Of a stretch of 35,570 nucleotides of DNA, positions 1-7,774 are shown in pieces. The notes under the pieces are model-generated. The model did no database searches. It saw only the letters and a list, made by a program, of their open reading frames with translations, and was not told the DNA's origin. The stretch is from Clostridiaceae bacterium (GTDB lineage: Bacteria > Bacillota > Clostridia > Lachnospirales > Lachnospiraceae). Position 1 is the stretch's first letter. Every line of letters starts with the position of its first letter. The stretch lies in assembly GCA_009911065.1 (NCBI GenBank), contig QXWR01000047.1, positions 1-35,570 on the forward strand, read 5' to 3'. The position numbers and the translations under genes are program-made.

Positions 1-22
1 TCCTGCATCTATATCAAAAAAG

Positions 23-62
23 AATAAGTCTATAGCCTGTTCTGACTGGCTATAAACTTATT
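23..62 (+). repeat. Inverted repeat (hairpin) upstream of the VirB6-like gene
   Basis: AATAAGT..ATAGCC (23-37) faces GGCTAT..ACTTATT (48-62), with a 2-nt internal mismatch and a 10-nt loop. It ends five bases before the GAGGAGGT ribosome site (67-74). It could be an mRNA processing or stabilising hairpin between this gene and the one upstream; no T-run follows, so a simple terminator is unlikely. Confidence 0.5.
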
Positions 63-82
63 ATACGAGGAGGTAACACTGT

Positions 83-952
83 ATGGATTTTCTGCTGGAT
101 GCAATCACCACCTGGCTGAAAGAAATGCTGGTGGGCGGCATAATGAGCAACCTTTCCAGTATGTTCGATTCGGTCAACAACCAGGTGGCGGACATATCGG
201 GGCAGATCGGGCAGACGCCCCAGGGCTGGAACGCGGGTATTTTCAGCATGGTCCAAAGCCTTTCGGAAACGGTCATTCTCCCCATAGCAGGCGTGATCCT
301 GGCCTTTGTAATGACGCTGGAGCTGATTCAGATTATCACCGACAAGAACAACTTCCACGATATTGAAACCGCTGTGTTTTTCAAGTGGATATTCAAGACC
401 GCCTGTGCCATCCTCATTGTCACCAACACCTGGAATATCGTGATGGGCGTGTTTGATGTGGCCCAGGGCATCGTGGCCCAGGCTTCCGGCGTCATCGGCG
501 CGGACGCTTCCATCGACATTTCCTCCGCGATGGCGGATTTGGAGCCAAGGCTCATGGAGATGGATTTGGGGCCGCTGTTCGGGCTGTGGTTCCAGTCCCT
601 GTTTATCGGCCTTACCATGTGGGCGCTGACCATCTGTATTTTTATCGTCATTTATGGCCGTATGCTGGAAATCTATCTCGTCACCTCGGTCGCGCCGGTC
701 CCGATGGCCGCTATGATGGGCAGGGAATGGGGCGGCATGGGGCAGAATTACCTGCGTTCCCTAATGGCGTTAGGCTTTCAGGCGTTCCTCATCATGGTCT
801 GCGTGGCAATCTACGCGGTCCTGGTGCAGAACATCGCCACTGACGAAGATACGATTGCCGCCATCTGGTCCTGTGTGGGATATACGGTCCTGCTCTGCCT
901 GACCCTCTTTAAGAGCGGCAGCATGGCCAAGGCGATCTTCCAGGCCCACTGA
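83..952 (+). CDS. VirB6/TrbL-like conjugal transfer membrane protein (CD1112-like)
   Basis: A 289-residue polytopic inner-membrane protein expected to form part of the mating-channel core of the type IV secretion system. It shows an N-terminal amphipathic stretch, then about five or six hydrophobic segments (roughly residues 57-83, 97-118, 165-195, 220-245 and 255-275) separated by a loop rich in Ala, Ser and Asp. The start at 83 is fixed by GAGGAGGT at 67-74. It stands first in the visible operon, 18 bp before the PrgI-like gene, which is the usual place for this family in CTn4-type elements. No enzyme motif is expected or seen. Confidence 0.85.
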   Translation: MDFLLDAITTWLKEMLVGGIMSNLSSMFDSVNNQVADISGQIGQTPQGWNAGIFSMVQSLSETVILPIAGVILAFVMTLELIQIITDKNNFHDIETAVFFKWIFKTACAILIVTNTWNIVMGVFDVAQGIVAQASGVIGADASIDISSAMADLEPRLMEMDLGPLFGLWFQSLFIGLTMWALTICIFIVIYGRMLEIYLVTSVAPVPMAAMMGREWGGMGQNYLRSLMALGFQAFLIMVCVAIYAVLVQNIATDEDTIAAIWSCVGYTVLLCLTLFKSGSMAKAIFQAH

Positions 953-970
953 CGAAAGGAGTGTGCAAAA

Positions 971-1456
971 ATGGCTTATGTACCCGTACCCAAAGACTTA
1001 ACGAAGGTCAAGACAAAGGTGGCCTTCAACCTCACCAAACGGCAGTTAGTCTGCTTTGGCGGCGGGGCGCTGATTGGCGTACCGCTTTTCTTTCTGCTTC
1101 GGGGGCCAGCCGGGAACAGCGCCGCCGCCCTGTGCATGATGCTTGTCATGCTGCCCTTTTTCCTGCTGGCGATGTACGAGAAGAACGGCCAGCCGCTGGA
1201 AAAGATCATCGGCAACATGATCCGGGTATCCTTTCTCCGGCCCCGGCAGCGCCCCTACCAGACCAACAACTTCTATGCCGTATTGGAGCGGCAGGACAAA
1301 CTCGACAAGGAGGTGTATGACATTGTTTACGGCAAAGAAAAACCGGACAAACGGCAGAGCGCCGGAGGGCGAAGGGCCAATGCCGGTGAAAAAGAAGCTC
1401 TCCCGCGCGGATCGGAAGCAGATCGAAGCCGCCATTTCCCGCGCCAGCCGCACTGA
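971..1456 (+). CDS. PrgI family (TcpE-like) conjugation membrane protein
   Basis: A 161-residue protein with two adjacent membrane segments near residues 26-45 and 50-69, followed by a cytoplasmic basic tail. The opening AYVPVPKDLTKVKTKV followed by a membrane pair is characteristic of the PrgI family in Gram-positive conjugation systems, where it accompanies the VirB4 ATPase at the membrane. AAGGAG at 956-961 sets the start. The C-terminal tail overlaps the VirB4 gene by 77 bp in another frame, and the last 25 or so residues look like frame-dependent, low-conservation sequence (rich in Arg and Gly). Confidence 0.82.
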   Translation: MAYVPVPKDLTKVKTKVAFNLTKRQLVCFGGGALIGVPLFFLLRGPAGNSAAALCMMLVMLPFFLLAMYEKNGQPLEKIIGNMIRVSFLRPRQRPYQTNNFYAVLERQDKLDKEVYDIVYGKEKPDKRQSAGGRRANAGEKEALPRGSEADRSRHFPRQPH

Positions 1457-3773
1457 CCAGAAGGGGATTTCCGCGCAGGACAGCATCCCCTATGAACGGA
1501 TGTGGCCGGACGGCATCTGCCGCGTGACCGGCTGCTACTATACCAAGACCATTCAGTTTCAGGACATCAATTACCAGCTGTCCCAAAACGAGGATAAGAC
1601 CGCCATCTTCGAGGGCTGGTGCGATTTCCTCAACTACTTTGACAGCTCCATCCGGTTCCAGCTGTCCTTCCTCAACCTGGCCGCGTCCCAGGAAACCTTT
1701 GCCCGGTCCATCACCATCCCGCCCCAGGGGGACGATTTTGACAACATCCGCGGCGAGTACACCCAGATGCTGCAAAACCAGCTGGCAAAGGGGAACAACG
1801 GCCTGATTAAGACAAAATACCTGACCTTCGGCATTGACGCGGACAGCATCCGGGCGGCAAAGCCCCGGCTGGAACGGATTGAAACCGACCTGCTCAACAA
1901 CTTCAAGAGGCTGGGCGTAGTGGCGGAGCCGCTGGACGGGCGGGCGCGGCTGTCCCAGCTGCATGGCGTATTCCACATGGATGAACAGGTTCCCTTTTCC
2001 TTTTCGTGGGACTGGCTGGCCCCCTCCGGCCTTTCCACCAAGGACTTCATCGCCCCCACTTCCTTTGAGTTCCGCACCGGCAGGCAGTTCCGCATGGGGA
2101 AAAAGTACGGCGCGGTCAGCTTTGTGCAGATTCTCGCGCCGGAATTGAACGACCGGATGCTGGCGGACTTTCTGGATATGGAAAGCTCCCTGATTGTCAG
2201 CCTCCATGTGCAGTCCTTAGACCAGGTAAAGGCCATCAAGACGGTCAAGCGCAAAATCACCGACCTGGACCGGGCCAAGATCGAGGAACAGAAAAAGGCG
2301 GTCCGGTCAGGGTACGATATGGACATCATTCCCAGCGACCTGGCTACCTACGGAAACGAGGCCAAAAAGCTGCTGCAGGATTTACAGAGCCGCAACGAGC
2401 GGATGTTCCTTGTGACCTTTCTGGTGCTGAATACGGCGGACACCGCCAGACAGCTGGGCAACAACGTGTTTCAGGCGTCCAGCATCGCGCAGAAGTACAA
2501 CTGCCAGCTGGCAAGGCTGGACTTCCAGCAGGAGGAGGGGCTGATGAGCTGCCTGCCTTTGGGACAAAACCAGGTGGAAATCCAGCGGGGGCTGACCACT
2601 TCCAGCACCGCCATCTTTATCCCCTTTACCACCCAGGAGCTTTTCCAGAACGGGAAAGAGGCGCTGTACTACGGCATCAACGCCCTGTCCAACAACCTTA
2701 TCATGGTGGACCGCAAGAAGCTGAAAAACCCCAACGGCCTGATTTTAGGCACTCCCGGCTCCGGCAAGTCCTTTTCCGCCAAGCGGGAAATCGCCAACTG
2801 TTTTCTGCTCACCACCGATGACATCATCGTGTGCGACCCGGAATCGGAGTACGCGCCCCTTGTGGAGCGGCTGCATGGGCAGGTTATTAAGATTTCGCCC
2901 ACCTCCGGGGACTACATTAACCCGATGGACCTAAACCTGGACTACTCGGATGATGAAAGCCCGCTGTCTTTGAAATCCGATTTCATTCTGTCGCTGTGCG
3001 AGCTGATCGTGGGCGGCAAGGAGGGCTTGCAGCCAGTCCAGAAAACCATCATCGACCGTTGTGTACGGCTGGTCTACCATGATTACCTGAACGACCCCAG
3101 GCCGGAAAATATGCCGGTATTGGAGGATTTGTATAACCTTCTGCTGACCCAGGAGGAAAAAGAAGCGCAGTACATCGCTACGGCGCTGGAAATCTATGTT
3201 TCCGGCTCCCTGAATGTGTTCAACCACCGGACCAATGTAAACATCGACAACCGCATTGTCTGCTATGACATCAAGGAGTTAGGCAAGCAGCTGAAAAAAA
3301 TCGGTATGCTGGTGGTGCAGGACCAGGTGTGGAACCGCGTCACCATCAACCGCGCCGCCCACAAGTCCACCCGTTACTACATTGACGAGATGCACCTTCT
3401 GCTCAAAGAGGACCAGACCGCCGCCTATACCATTGAAATCTGGAAACGCTTTCGGAAATGGGGCGGGATTCCCACCGGCATCACACAGAACATCAAGGAC
3501 CTGCTTGCCAGCCGGGAAATCGAGAACATCTTTGAGAACTCGGACTTTGTATATATGCTCAACCAAGCAAGCGGCGACCGGCAGATTCTGGCAAGGCAGC
3601 TGGGCATCTCCCCGCACCAGCTGTCCTATGTGACCCACTCCGGCGAGGGCGAGGGGCTGCTGTTCTACGGCAACATCATCCTGCCCTTTATCGACCGGTT
3701 CCCCAAGGATACCGAGCTGTACCGCATAATGACCACCAAATTACAGGAATTAAAGGAGGGAAAGCAATCATGA
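1380..3773 (+). CDS. VirB4-like conjugal transfer ATPase (CD1110-like)
   Basis: A 797-residue AAA+ ATPase that powers assembly and substrate transfer through the mating channel. The Walker A motif GTPGSGKS lies at residues 457-464, and the Walker B region YYIDEMHLLL is near 665-674. The N-terminal half is the VirB4 membrane-associated domain. The frame is open further upstream, but ATG 1380 is preferred: GGAGGG lies at 1364-1369 and the protein then begins with a basic MPVKKKLSRADRK. The start lies inside the end of the PrgI-like gene, and the stop overlaps the next start (ATGA-type junction at 3770-3773), so translational coupling is likely. Confidence 0.93.
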   Translation: MPVKKKLSRADRKQIEAAISRASRTDQKGISAQDSIPYERMWPDGICRVTGCYYTKTIQFQDINYQLSQNEDKTAIFEGWCDFLNYFDSSIRFQLSFLNLAASQETFARSITIPPQGDDFDNIRGEYTQMLQNQLAKGNNGLIKTKYLTFGIDADSIRAAKPRLERIETDLLNNFKRLGVVAEPLDGRARLSQLHGVFHMDEQVPFSFSWDWLAPSGLSTKDFIAPTSFEFRTGRQFRMGKKYGAVSFVQILAPELNDRMLADFLDMESSLIVSLHVQSLDQVKAIKTVKRKITDLDRAKIEEQKKAVRSGYDMDIIPSDLATYGNEAKKLLQDLQSRNERMFLVTFLVLNTADTARQLGNNVFQASSIAQKYNCQLARLDFQQEEGLMSCLPLGQNQVEIQRGLTTSSTAIFIPFTTQELFQNGKEALYYGINALSNNLIMVDRKKLKNPNGLILGTPGSGKSFSAKREIANCFLLTTDDIIVCDPESEYAPLVERLHGQVIKISPTSGDYINPMDLNLDYSDDESPLSLKSDFILSLCELIVGGKEGLQPVQKTIIDRCVRLVYHDYLNDPRPENMPVLEDLYNLLLTQEEKEAQYIATALEIYVSGSLNVFNHRTNVNIDNRIVCYDIKELGKQLKKIGMLVVQDQVWNRVTINRAAHKSTRYYIDEMHLLLKEDQTAAYTIEIWKRFRKWGGIPTGITQNIKDLLASREIENIFENSDFVYMLNQASGDRQILARQLGISPHQLSYVTHSGEGEGLLFYGNIILPFIDRFPKDTELYRIMTTKLQELKEGKQS

Positions 3774-4141
3774 CTGCACAGAAAATCAAACACAATCCCC
3801 GGCTGTTTTTGCAGCGGGCGATGGAGATTCAGCGCCGCCAGCTGCTTCTGGCGATGGCGGACGCGGTAAGCGAGTGCCGTACTGCGGAGAGCATGGCGGC
3901 AGAACTGAACCGTGACGGGGAAACGGGCCTGCTCCGCCTTGCGGAAATCTGGTGCTGCCTCTCCCCCGGCACCGGCGGCAGGATTATGGAGGGCCGGGGC
4001 GCGGAGCTTCTGGCCGATGTGCTGGCACAGGTCTATGCCTGCCTGATCCTCCGTCCTTTACACACCCCGGCTGGCATGGGCCTCTATGTGGAACTGCTCT
4101 ATATGATGGAGGCGCTGATGCTGGGGGAATGGTTTGATTAA
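3770..4141 (+). CDS. Conserved ICE hypothetical protein between VirB4 and the CHAP hydrolase
   Basis: A 123-residue, mostly alpha-helical protein with no recognisable catalytic motif, signal peptide or clear membrane segment. The C-terminal part is hydrophobic and Leu/Met-rich. It starts at ATG 3770 behind AAAGGAGGG, overlapping the VirB4 stop by 4 bp, and its end overlaps the following gene by 8 bp. The position between VirB4 and the CD1108-like hydrolase implies a role in the transfer apparatus, but this is from context only. Confidence 0.75.
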   Translation: MTAQKIKHNPRLFLQRAMEIQRRQLLLAMADAVSECRTAESMAAELNRDGETGLLRLAEIWCCLSPGTGGRIMEGRGAELLADVLAQVYACLILRPLHTPAGMGLYVELLYMMEALMLGEWFD

Positions 4142-5894
4142 GGAGCCGCGCCTGCGCTTTACGAGGGAGGAACAGACCGACCCGGCGCTGGAAAAGCCGA
4201 TCCGCCGCGCACAGAAAGCAGCTGTCCGGGCAGACAAGGCGCAGGCCAGGATACCCAAAAAGAAGGTCCGGCAGACCGTTATTGACCCCGATACCGGAAA
4301 GAAAACAACGAAACTGACCTTTGAGGAACAGGCAAAGCCGCCCTCCAAGCTGTCCCATGCGGTACGGGGCGCTCCGGCCAACGCGCTGCTTGCCGGGGCG
4401 CATAAGGAAATCCGCAAGTCCGAACAGGACAATGTGGGCGTGGAGGGGGCGCACAAGACTGAGCAGGCTGTTGAAGTCAGCGCGCGGCTGGTGCGGGAGG
4501 GATACCGCAGCCATAAGCTGAAACCCTACCGCGAAGCGGCAAGGGCGGAGCAAAAGCTGGAAAAAGCAAACATCAACGCCCTGTACCAAAAGTCCCTGGC
4601 GGAGAACCCCCAGCTTGCCAGCAACCCCCTTTCCCGCTGGCAGCAAAAGCAGGCCATCAAAAAGGAATATGCCGCCGCCAAGCGCGCCGGTCAAACGGCT
4701 GGGCATACGGCGCAGGCCGCAGGCCATACTGCCAAGACCGCGCACAAGACCGGCAAGGCGGCAAAGTCCGTCAAAGAAAAAGCGGAACAGGCAGGCCGGT
4801 TTGTCATGCGGCACAAGAAGGGATTCCTGATTGCGCTGGCGCTGTTTCTGCTGGTCTGCCTGCTGATGAATACCCTGTCCTCCTGCTCCATGCTGGCCCA
4901 GAGCATCGGCTCGGCGGTGTCCGGCTCCACCTATCCCTCCAAAGACGAGGATATGCTGGGGGCCGAAGCGGACTATGCCGCAAAGGAGGCGGAACTGCAA
5001 GCCGAACTGGACAACATGGAGAGCCTGCACCCAGGCTATGACGAGTACCGGTACAATCTGGACCCTATCGGCCACAATCCCCATGAGCTGGCGGCTTATT
5101 TAAGTGCCCTGCTCCATGAGTACACGCCCCAGAGCGCGGCGGCACAGTTACAGCGGGTCTTTGACCTCCAATATGTCCTGACACTGACCGAGGAGGTGGA
5201 AATCCGCTACCGCACCGAAACCAGCACCGACCCGGAAACCGGGGAAACGACCAGCGAGGAAGTCCCTTATGAATACTACATCCTCCATGTGGAGCTTGTG
5301 AACACCCAGATTTCCGCCCTTGCGCCGGAACTGCTCACCCCGGACGAATATGAGATGTACCAGGTCTATATCGCCACCAGGGGCAACAAGCCGCTGCTGT
5401 TTGGCGGCGGTTCCCCGGATATGGGAAATTCCGAAGATTTGAGCGGCGTGGAGTTTATAAACGGGACCCGCCCCGGCAATCCGGGACTGGTGGATCTGGC
5501 GAAGCGTCAGGTGGGAAACGTGGGCGGCTATCCGTATTGGAGCTGGTACGGCTTTAACAGCCGGGTGGAATGGTGCGCCTGCTTCGTGAGCTGGTGCTAT
5601 AACCAGGCCGGGAAAAGCGAACCGCGCTTTGCTGGCTGTCAGTCCCAGGGCGTACCCTGGTTCCAGTCGCATGGGCAATGGGGCGGACGCGGATATGCCA
5701 ACATCGCCCCCGGCGACGCCATTTTCTTTGACTGGGATTTGGACGGTTCCGCCGACCATGTCGGCATTGTGATCGGCACAGACGGGAGCCGGGTCTATAC
5801 GGTGGAGGGCAATTCCGGCGACGCCTGCAAAATCAAAAGCTATGACCTGAATTACCAGTGCATCAAGGGCTACGGCCTGATGAACTGGAACTAA
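4134..5894 (+). CDS. CD1108-like cell-wall hydrolase with C-terminal CHAP domain (VirB1-like role)
   Basis: A 586-residue bitopic protein. Residues 1-225 are highly charged (Lys/Ala/Glu-rich) and probably cytoplasmic, a membrane segment follows at about 229-250, and the extracellular part ends in a CHAP-type peptidase or amidase domain from about residue 450. Candidate catalytic residues are Cys483 in CACFVSW, His542 in ADHVGIV, and the Glu/Asn of VEGNSGD near 566-569. Such enzymes open the peptidoglycan locally for the mating channel. The start is a TTG at 4134, which overlaps the upstream gene by 8 bp; homologues begin with a similar MIKEPRLRF-type sequence, supporting it. No ATG gives a comparable N-terminus. 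Confidence 0.87.
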   Translation: MIKEPRLRFTREEQTDPALEKPIRRAQKAAVRADKAQARIPKKKVRQTVIDPDTGKKTTKLTFEEQAKPPSKLSHAVRGAPANALLAGAHKEIRKSEQDNVGVEGAHKTEQAVEVSARLVREGYRSHKLKPYREAARAEQKLEKANINALYQKSLAENPQLASNPLSRWQQKQAIKKEYAAAKRAGQTAGHTAQAAGHTAKTAHKTGKAAKSVKEKAEQAGRFVMRHKKGFLIALALFLLVCLLMNTLSSCSMLAQSIGSAVSGSTYPSKDEDMLGAEADYAAKEAELQAELDNMESLHPGYDEYRYNLDPIGHNPHELAAYLSALLHEYTPQSAAAQLQRVFDLQYVLTLTEEVEIRYRTETSTDPETGETTSEEVPYEYYILHVELVNTQISALAPELLTPDEYEMYQVYIATRGNKPLLFGGGSPDMGNSEDLSGVEFINGTRPGNPGLVDLAKRQVGNVGGYPYWSWYGFNSRVEWCACFVSWCYNQAGKSEPRFAGCQSQGVPWFQSHGQWGGRGYANIAPGDAIFFDWDLDGSADHVGIVIGTDGSRVYTVEGNSGDACKIKSYDLNYQCIKGYGLMNWN

Positions 5895-5918
5895 ACCATG
5901 TGGGAAGGAGTGTTACAG

Positions 5919-6176
5919 ATGGCAACGAACAAAATCGACCGGATTGACCGGGAGATCGCAAAGACCCGCGAAAAGCTGGCGGAATACCAGAACCGGCTGC
6001 GGGAATTGGAGGCGCAGAAAACCGAGGCGGAGAACCTGCAAATCGTCCAGCTGGTGCGGGCGGTCCGCATGACCCCGCAGGAACTGAACGCGCTGCTGTC
6101 CGGCGGCGGGATTCCCGGCGTGGGAACGCCTGCGCCAGACACCCAGGAAAAGGAGGAAATTCACGATGAAATCTAA
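5919..6176 (+). CDS. DUF4315 family small coiled-coil protein
   Basis: An 85-residue protein. Residues 4-45 form a strongly charged heptad-like coiled coil (ATNKIDRIDREIAKTREKL onward), followed by a Gly/Pro-rich tail. This matches the DUF4315 proteins found next to CD1107-like genes in CTn4-type ICEs; the function is unknown. ATG 5919 is chosen over the in-frame ATG at 5898 because GGAAGGAG lies at 5903-5910 with normal spacing. The end overlaps the following gene by 11 bp. Confidence 0.82.
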   Translation: MATNKIDRIDREIAKTREKLAEYQNRLRELEAQKTEAENLQIVQLVRAVRMTPQELNALLSGGGIPGVGTPAPDTQEKEEIHDEI

Positions 6177-6888
6177 ACAGTTATTGCGGACACTGGCCGC
6201 ATTTTGTACCGCCCTGGTCCTCATGGGCGGTTTTTCTGTCCCTGCCTATGCGGGCGGCGGCGGGGAACCGGCTGATGAAACCAACGATTCCAACGTACAG
6301 GTGGAGCAGCCGGAGGAAACGCCGCCCCTCACCCCGGATGGCAACGCCACCCTGGTGGACGATTACGGCGGGAACAAGCAGCTGATTACCGTTACCACCA
6401 AAAACGGCAACTACTTCTATATCCTGGTGGACCGGGATGACGAGGGGGAAAACACCGTCCATTTTCTCAACCAGGTAGACGAAGCCGACCTGATGGCGCT
6501 GATGGAGGACGAAAACAGCGAGGAACCCCCCGCTGTTTGCAGCTGCACCGAGAAATGTCAGGCAGGCGCAATCAACCGGAACTGCCCGGTCTGCGCCTTT
6601 ACCATGACAAGCTGCACCGGCAAGGCGGCGGAACCGGAGGAGCCGCCTGCAATGGAGCCGGAACCGGAGAAAAAGTCCGGCATGAATCCGGCTGTCCTGC
6701 TTTTGGTTGTGGCCCTGTTAGGCGGCGGGGGCGCGCTCTACTACTTCAAGTTTGTGAAGAACAAGCCGAAAACCAAAGGCCCGGACAATCTGGACGATTA
6801 CGACTACGGCGATGAGGAAGATGAGCTGTGGGAATCCGAGGAGGGCGCGGAGGAGGAACCGGTGGAAAGCGAGGAAGAACCGGAATGA
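6166..6888 (+). CDS. DUF4366 (CD1107-like) exported membrane-anchored protein
   Basis: A 240-residue protein with an N-terminal signal peptide (basic MKSKQLLR, hydrophobic core, likely cleavage after PAYA), an extracellular acidic region, and a Cys cluster (CSCTEKCQAGAINRNCPVC) around residues 124-142 that may bind metal or form disulfides. A membrane segment follows near 173-192, then a very acidic cytoplasmic tail (DDYDYGDEED, EEEPVESEEEPE). It is conserved in CTn4-like ICEs and its role in transfer is unknown. AGGAGG lies just upstream of ATG 6166, and the gene overlaps DUF4315. Confidence 0.85.
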   Translation: MKSKQLLRTLAAFCTALVLMGGFSVPAYAGGGGEPADETNDSNVQVEQPEETPPLTPDGNATLVDDYGGNKQLITVTTKNGNYFYILVDRDDEGENTVHFLNQVDEADLMALMEDENSEEPPAVCSCTEKCQAGAINRNCPVCAFTMTSCTGKAAEPEEPPAMEPEPEKKSGMNPAVLLLVVALLGGGGALYYFKFVKNKPKTKGPDNLDDYDYGDEEDELWESEEGAEEEPVESEEEPE

Positions 6889-7079
6889 CCCGCTTCACTG
6901 ACAGCCCCTTTGAGCGCATGATGACACAGAAACCGGAGGGCAGGAAGAAAACTTCCCGCCCTCCTTCTTTACCCAAAAGCCACCCCTGCTATGGCTGCGG
7001 CAACTACGGGAGGCCCTGTGTGGGATTCTGCCACCGGGAACTGGAAAAGCAGCTGAAAGAAAGGAGAGATCGGAAATGA
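6885..7079 (+). CDS. Small Cys-rich ICE protein (CYGCGNYGRPCVGFC)
   Basis: A 64-residue basic protein containing CYGCGNYGRPCVGFC, i.e. Cys residues spaced C-x2-C-x6-C-x3-C, suggestive of a small zinc-binding knuckle. It begins at an ATGA overlap with the stop of the DUF4366 gene and ends in a 4-bp overlap with the next gene, so it is part of the same translationally coupled string. A longer in-frame start exists upstream, but it would lie entirely over the acidic tail of the previous gene. Its function is unknown. Confidence 0.75.
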   Translation: MTRFTDSPFERMMTQKPEGRKKTSRPPSLPKSHPCYGCGNYGRPCVGFCHRELEKQLKERRDRK

Positions 7080-7774
7080 AGTATCTTATTTTATTGATAA
7101 AAGGCATCGCTGTTTTTGACCTGTGCTGTCTGGCGGTGTATCTGGGCGGCGATATTCTGACTGCCCTGACACGCAAACTTCGGAAAAAGCCTGCACAGAG
7201 CGACGACCTTTATGACTTTTCTATGGATGGCGACACAGCCGCCCCGCTGTCCATAGATTCCATCCGCCAGCTGTACTCCGGCGATGTGGAAACTTTTGTA
7301 GAAGAAAGGCTTCTGCCGGACGCCGCAAAGACGATGGAGGCTTTAACGGAACGGGAACAGACAGCGGCCCGCCTGCTTTTATGCGCCCTGATCGGCTATC
7401 TGAAAGAAGAAGCCCGCATGGACGAGCAGAGTTTTCCGATGGTGATGAAACTGCTGAAATATATGGAGGGGGAAAAAGAGGAAGGCTGCCAGGACCCGGT
7501 AGACTGGCTGCTGGAGGACGCCAACAGCCGCGCACACCGGCAGGAGTCCTATTACAGCGATTATCAACGCTACCAGCTGATGCAGGTGGATAAAAAACGT
7601 GTCATTCTGGCCTGCCGTATCCTCATCAATGATCTGGTAGGAAAACTGTACCGATATGATTACCGGTTCGGCTATGACCTGATGCTGACAGAGGACAACA
7701 GCATTGAGGAAAAGCTGCGTACATCTATGCGGGAAGAATGGGAGGATGAAGATTATGCGCCTTGTGATTGCTGA
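7076..7774 (+). CDS. ICE hypothetical protein with N-terminal membrane anchor
   Basis: A 232-residue protein with a single N-terminal hydrophobic segment (LILLIKGIAVFDLCCLAVYL) and then a soluble helical domain. The middle part (about residues 120-200, with DPVDWLLEDAN, YYSDYQRYQLM and RVILACRILI) is reminiscent of the small helical domain inserted in VirD4/TraG coupling proteins; this is a resemblance by eye only. It starts at ATG 7076 (AAAGGAG upstream), in an ATGA overlap with the preceding small protein, and overlaps topB by 20 bp. No function can be assigned. Confidence 0.7.
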   Translation: MKYLILLIKGIAVFDLCCLAVYLGGDILTALTRKLRKKPAQSDDLYDFSMDGDTAAPLSIDSIRQLYSGDVETFVEERLLPDAAKTMEALTEREQTAARLLLCALIGYLKEEARMDEQSFPMVMKLLKYMEGEKEEGCQDPVDWLLEDANSRAHRQESYYSDYQRYQLMQVDKKRVILACRILINDLVGKLYRYDYRFGYDLMLTEDNSIEEKLRTSMREEWEDEDYAPCDC

